64,000 bases of DNA from Luscinia megarhynchos (Eukaryota > Chordata > Aves > Passeriformes > Turdidae). The stretch covers positions 40,026,360-40,090,359 of the forward strand of contig JAPFBE010000003.1 in the NCBI GenBank assembly GCA_034336665.1, in the 5' to 3' direction. The notes beneath the pieces were generated by a model. That model did no database searches. It was not told the DNA's origin and saw nothing but the letters and a program-made list of their open reading frames with translations. Below are positions 62,045-64,000 of this stretch, piece after piece. Both the position numbers and the translations under genes were made by a program. How positions within the stretch are numbered: position 1 is the stretch's first letter; each line of letters opens with the position of its first letter.

Positions 62045-62660
62045 CTGGTGATATCTGCTGGCATGGTGGAACGATTTTGTTGGAGGAAAGGGGGAAGATC
62101 CTCTAAAGACCTGGAAGAACACCAGCCAGCAAGACTGACAACTGTGCAGAAGCACTGGAACCCTTTTCTTCATCATTGGACCTGGGACAAATCTCCATGT
62201 TGGTCCCTGACTAGGACCGTGGTCAGAGCAACTCCACCCTGCTCAGGGGCTGAAGCCCAGCCCAAGCAGCCTCCACCAGGCAGGGATGGAAGAGCAGGGG
62301 CAGGGCCCCTCTGGATAGCCACAGCAGGGGCAGAGCAGGCAGCTGGAATAGGTCTCAGGTAGTGCTATCATCTGTTAATACTTTATGTACTGTTTTCTTC
62401 AGTTTTACTGCTTTGCTAACCTCAAGTACTTTAACCAGCTAATAAAGGAAGTGTTTCAATTAAGCGAGGGTTAGTCTCTTTGCACGGCACTGCCACATTG
62501 ATCAGCTGTCACCACTCCGCTGTGACAAAGCTCAGTGCGGGCAGGAGGTGCCCAAAGCTGCAGCTCAATCCCGGAGCTCCAGTGCCACAGCTGCCCCCTG
62601 ACAAACAGGGAACACAATGGGCAGTGTGAGGCTGCCCCTGCAGTGCACAAACACCCACAT
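62045..62660 (+). mobile_element. Probable LTR or LTR-retroelement 3' part
   Basis: A sharply GC-richer block in AT-rich DNA contains GGCATGGTGGAACGATTTTG, GACAAATCTCCATGTTGGTC and CCTCCACCAGGCAGGGATGG, then a poly(A) signal AATAAA at 62441-62446 preceded by a T-rich stretch, then a further GC-rich part. GC-rich U3, AATAAA, then a U5-like tail is the layout of a plus-strand LTR, and the lines resemble bird LTR-element sequence from memory. No paired LTR, primer site or target duplication was found. The 104-codon frame in it has no domain. Confidence 0.45.
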
Positions 62661-64000
62661 TATTAACTCAGTAGTAAGCAATTTACACATTTCCCACTAA
62701 TTCCCCCCACCACTGCACAAAAGACCCTGCTATCAACTGCGTACTTATTTCACAAAGACAGTGTGATGCTTGCACAGATGACCATAGCCACTCTTGGAAT
62801 ACAGCATGTTATGCCTTGTTTTCTTCTCATAGAATATTGATAATCCAGAGAAACTGTACTAATAGGCACCAACAATCATGAATAATAAAAAAGGAGACCA
62901 AGACAAAATTAAACATGTTTGTATCTGGCTGACTGAAGGAAAAAAACCTAAAAATACCCGCAACCCCACAGAAGAAAATTCTTAGATTTCTCATAGGGAA
63001 ATGGGTGACTAATTACCAGGAAAGTATTACCAAGCTGAGGAATACTAGGATGTTAGCAACTCCAGGAAAAAAAAGAAAAAAAAAAAATCTTCAATATTTG
63101 GCATCCCAGAGGATAGAGAACAAACTGGAATAGCTTATGGTATTATGAACTTATAAATCCACTGTAGTAAAAATATAAAAGAAACCCTGCCCTTATGAAT
63201 TATGAAAAAAATCATATTTTAGTGCAATGGTATAAGCACAATAAGCATTATACTGGATTTTACTGATCATTCTCATCCATATGTAAAGTAAAACAAAAAT
63301 GGAAGTAGATAATTTTGACAGGGGACAGATTCTGAGGAAGAATCTAATAAAAGTGCAATACGCAGAGGAAAGATTTGACAGCAACTGGTATCAGTCTATC
63401 CAGGCAATAATAGGAGAAGAGACTGTAATAAGTGCACAAAGTCCCTTTTCCCATAACATGTTTCATCTTTTTCCCACTTCTATAGCTCGAGGTCTACAAA
63501 ATCTTCCATTTTACAGCAAATACAAAGGACTTAAGAGCTGTTCTGAGACTGAAACTAGAAACTGGAAATCCAAAAACAAGATGAACCTTCACATAAGAGC
63601 ACAACCTTTTATATTGTCAAAACTATGAACTCCAAGAAGCACAGGAGCTGAATAAGACAGTCTGAATTAATCAAACACCACCAAAAATGGACCAAAGGAA
63701 AAAAAGCTAAAATGACTAGACACAGCAAATGGGCAGCAAAAGGACTGATTACATACTGTTAACTACATTAACTTAAATACTAAGTTGCCTCAAGACCAGC
63801 ATGAAAGGTGAGAGAATTACGCCCTCGCATGCTGAACCCTGCTTATGCAAACATTAAACTCAGCAATCCACCAGCAAGCAGGAACACTAACCTTTATATT
63901 TTGATAACAGAGTGACAAGTCTCATCCTACATATATAATCCCTGATAATTTTAATATTATAAATTTTACAGGGTTTTCATATTATAGAAAATGAGACCCT
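62661..64000. other. AT-rich non-coding stretch to window end
   Basis: I see no supportable gene. A purine run (A-rich with single G) lies at about 63065-63090. The 109-codon plus-strand frame starting at 63299 has no recognisable domain or splice signals. Confidence 0.5.

Noticed and set aside
63299..63628. 109-codon plus-strand frame near the window end
   Set aside because: No domain, no acceptor or donor, and composition like the flanks.
1..64000. CRISPR arrays, operons, ribosome-binding sites, bacterial terminators
   Set aside because: The sequence is vertebrate nuclear DNA; no regularly spaced repeats or prokaryotic gene layout are present.

Overview
The window looks like vertebrate nuclear DNA, most likely from a bird. 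It is AT-rich, has no long open frames and no operon-like packing, and carries avian-type CR1 LINE tails (two end in the typical ATTCTATGATTCT-like terminus), an old LTR retroelement with a lysine-tRNA-like primer site, and scattered poly-A/poly-T simple sequence. Family assignments come from recognising sequence patterns by eye. No database search was possible, and the passerine affinity suggested by the LTR is inference only.

Layout. About 1-2,110 holds the only region with convincing protein-coding signals, all on the minus strand. It appears to be the 5' part of a gene for a small single-pass type I membrane protein. A signal-peptide exon (1551-1619), a 37-base exon (1426-1462) and a transmembrane exon (315-450) join in compatible phase with good splice sites. 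A further candidate exon (984-1107) does not fit the phase of the next exon directly. A GC-rich block (about 1560-2110) covers the presumed first exons and contains a second signal-peptide-like frame (1735-1874). The gene continues beyond base 1. I do not recognise the protein.

From about 2,600 to 64,000 I find no supportable gene. The DNA is intergenic, or possibly a very large intron, with transposon remains. Avian-type CR1 fragments lie at 2611-3056, 10960-11460, 26113-26487, 44997-45200, 50808-51423 and 57421-57500. Much older CR1/L3-type remnants in minus orientation lie at 45290-45960 and 52880-53290, with a probable one at 59560-60110. A minus-strand endogenous-retrovirus-like element with a mostly non-coding interior spans 12531-14297. 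Two GC-richer LTR-like pieces lie at 51890-52150 and 62045-62660. The rest is AT-rich sequence with a few short tandem duplications, A-rich tracts and one perfect hairpin.

No previously undescribed system is evident. The most interesting leads are the small membrane-protein gene, with its GTG where a start codon is expected, and the long-retained CR1/L3 fragments.
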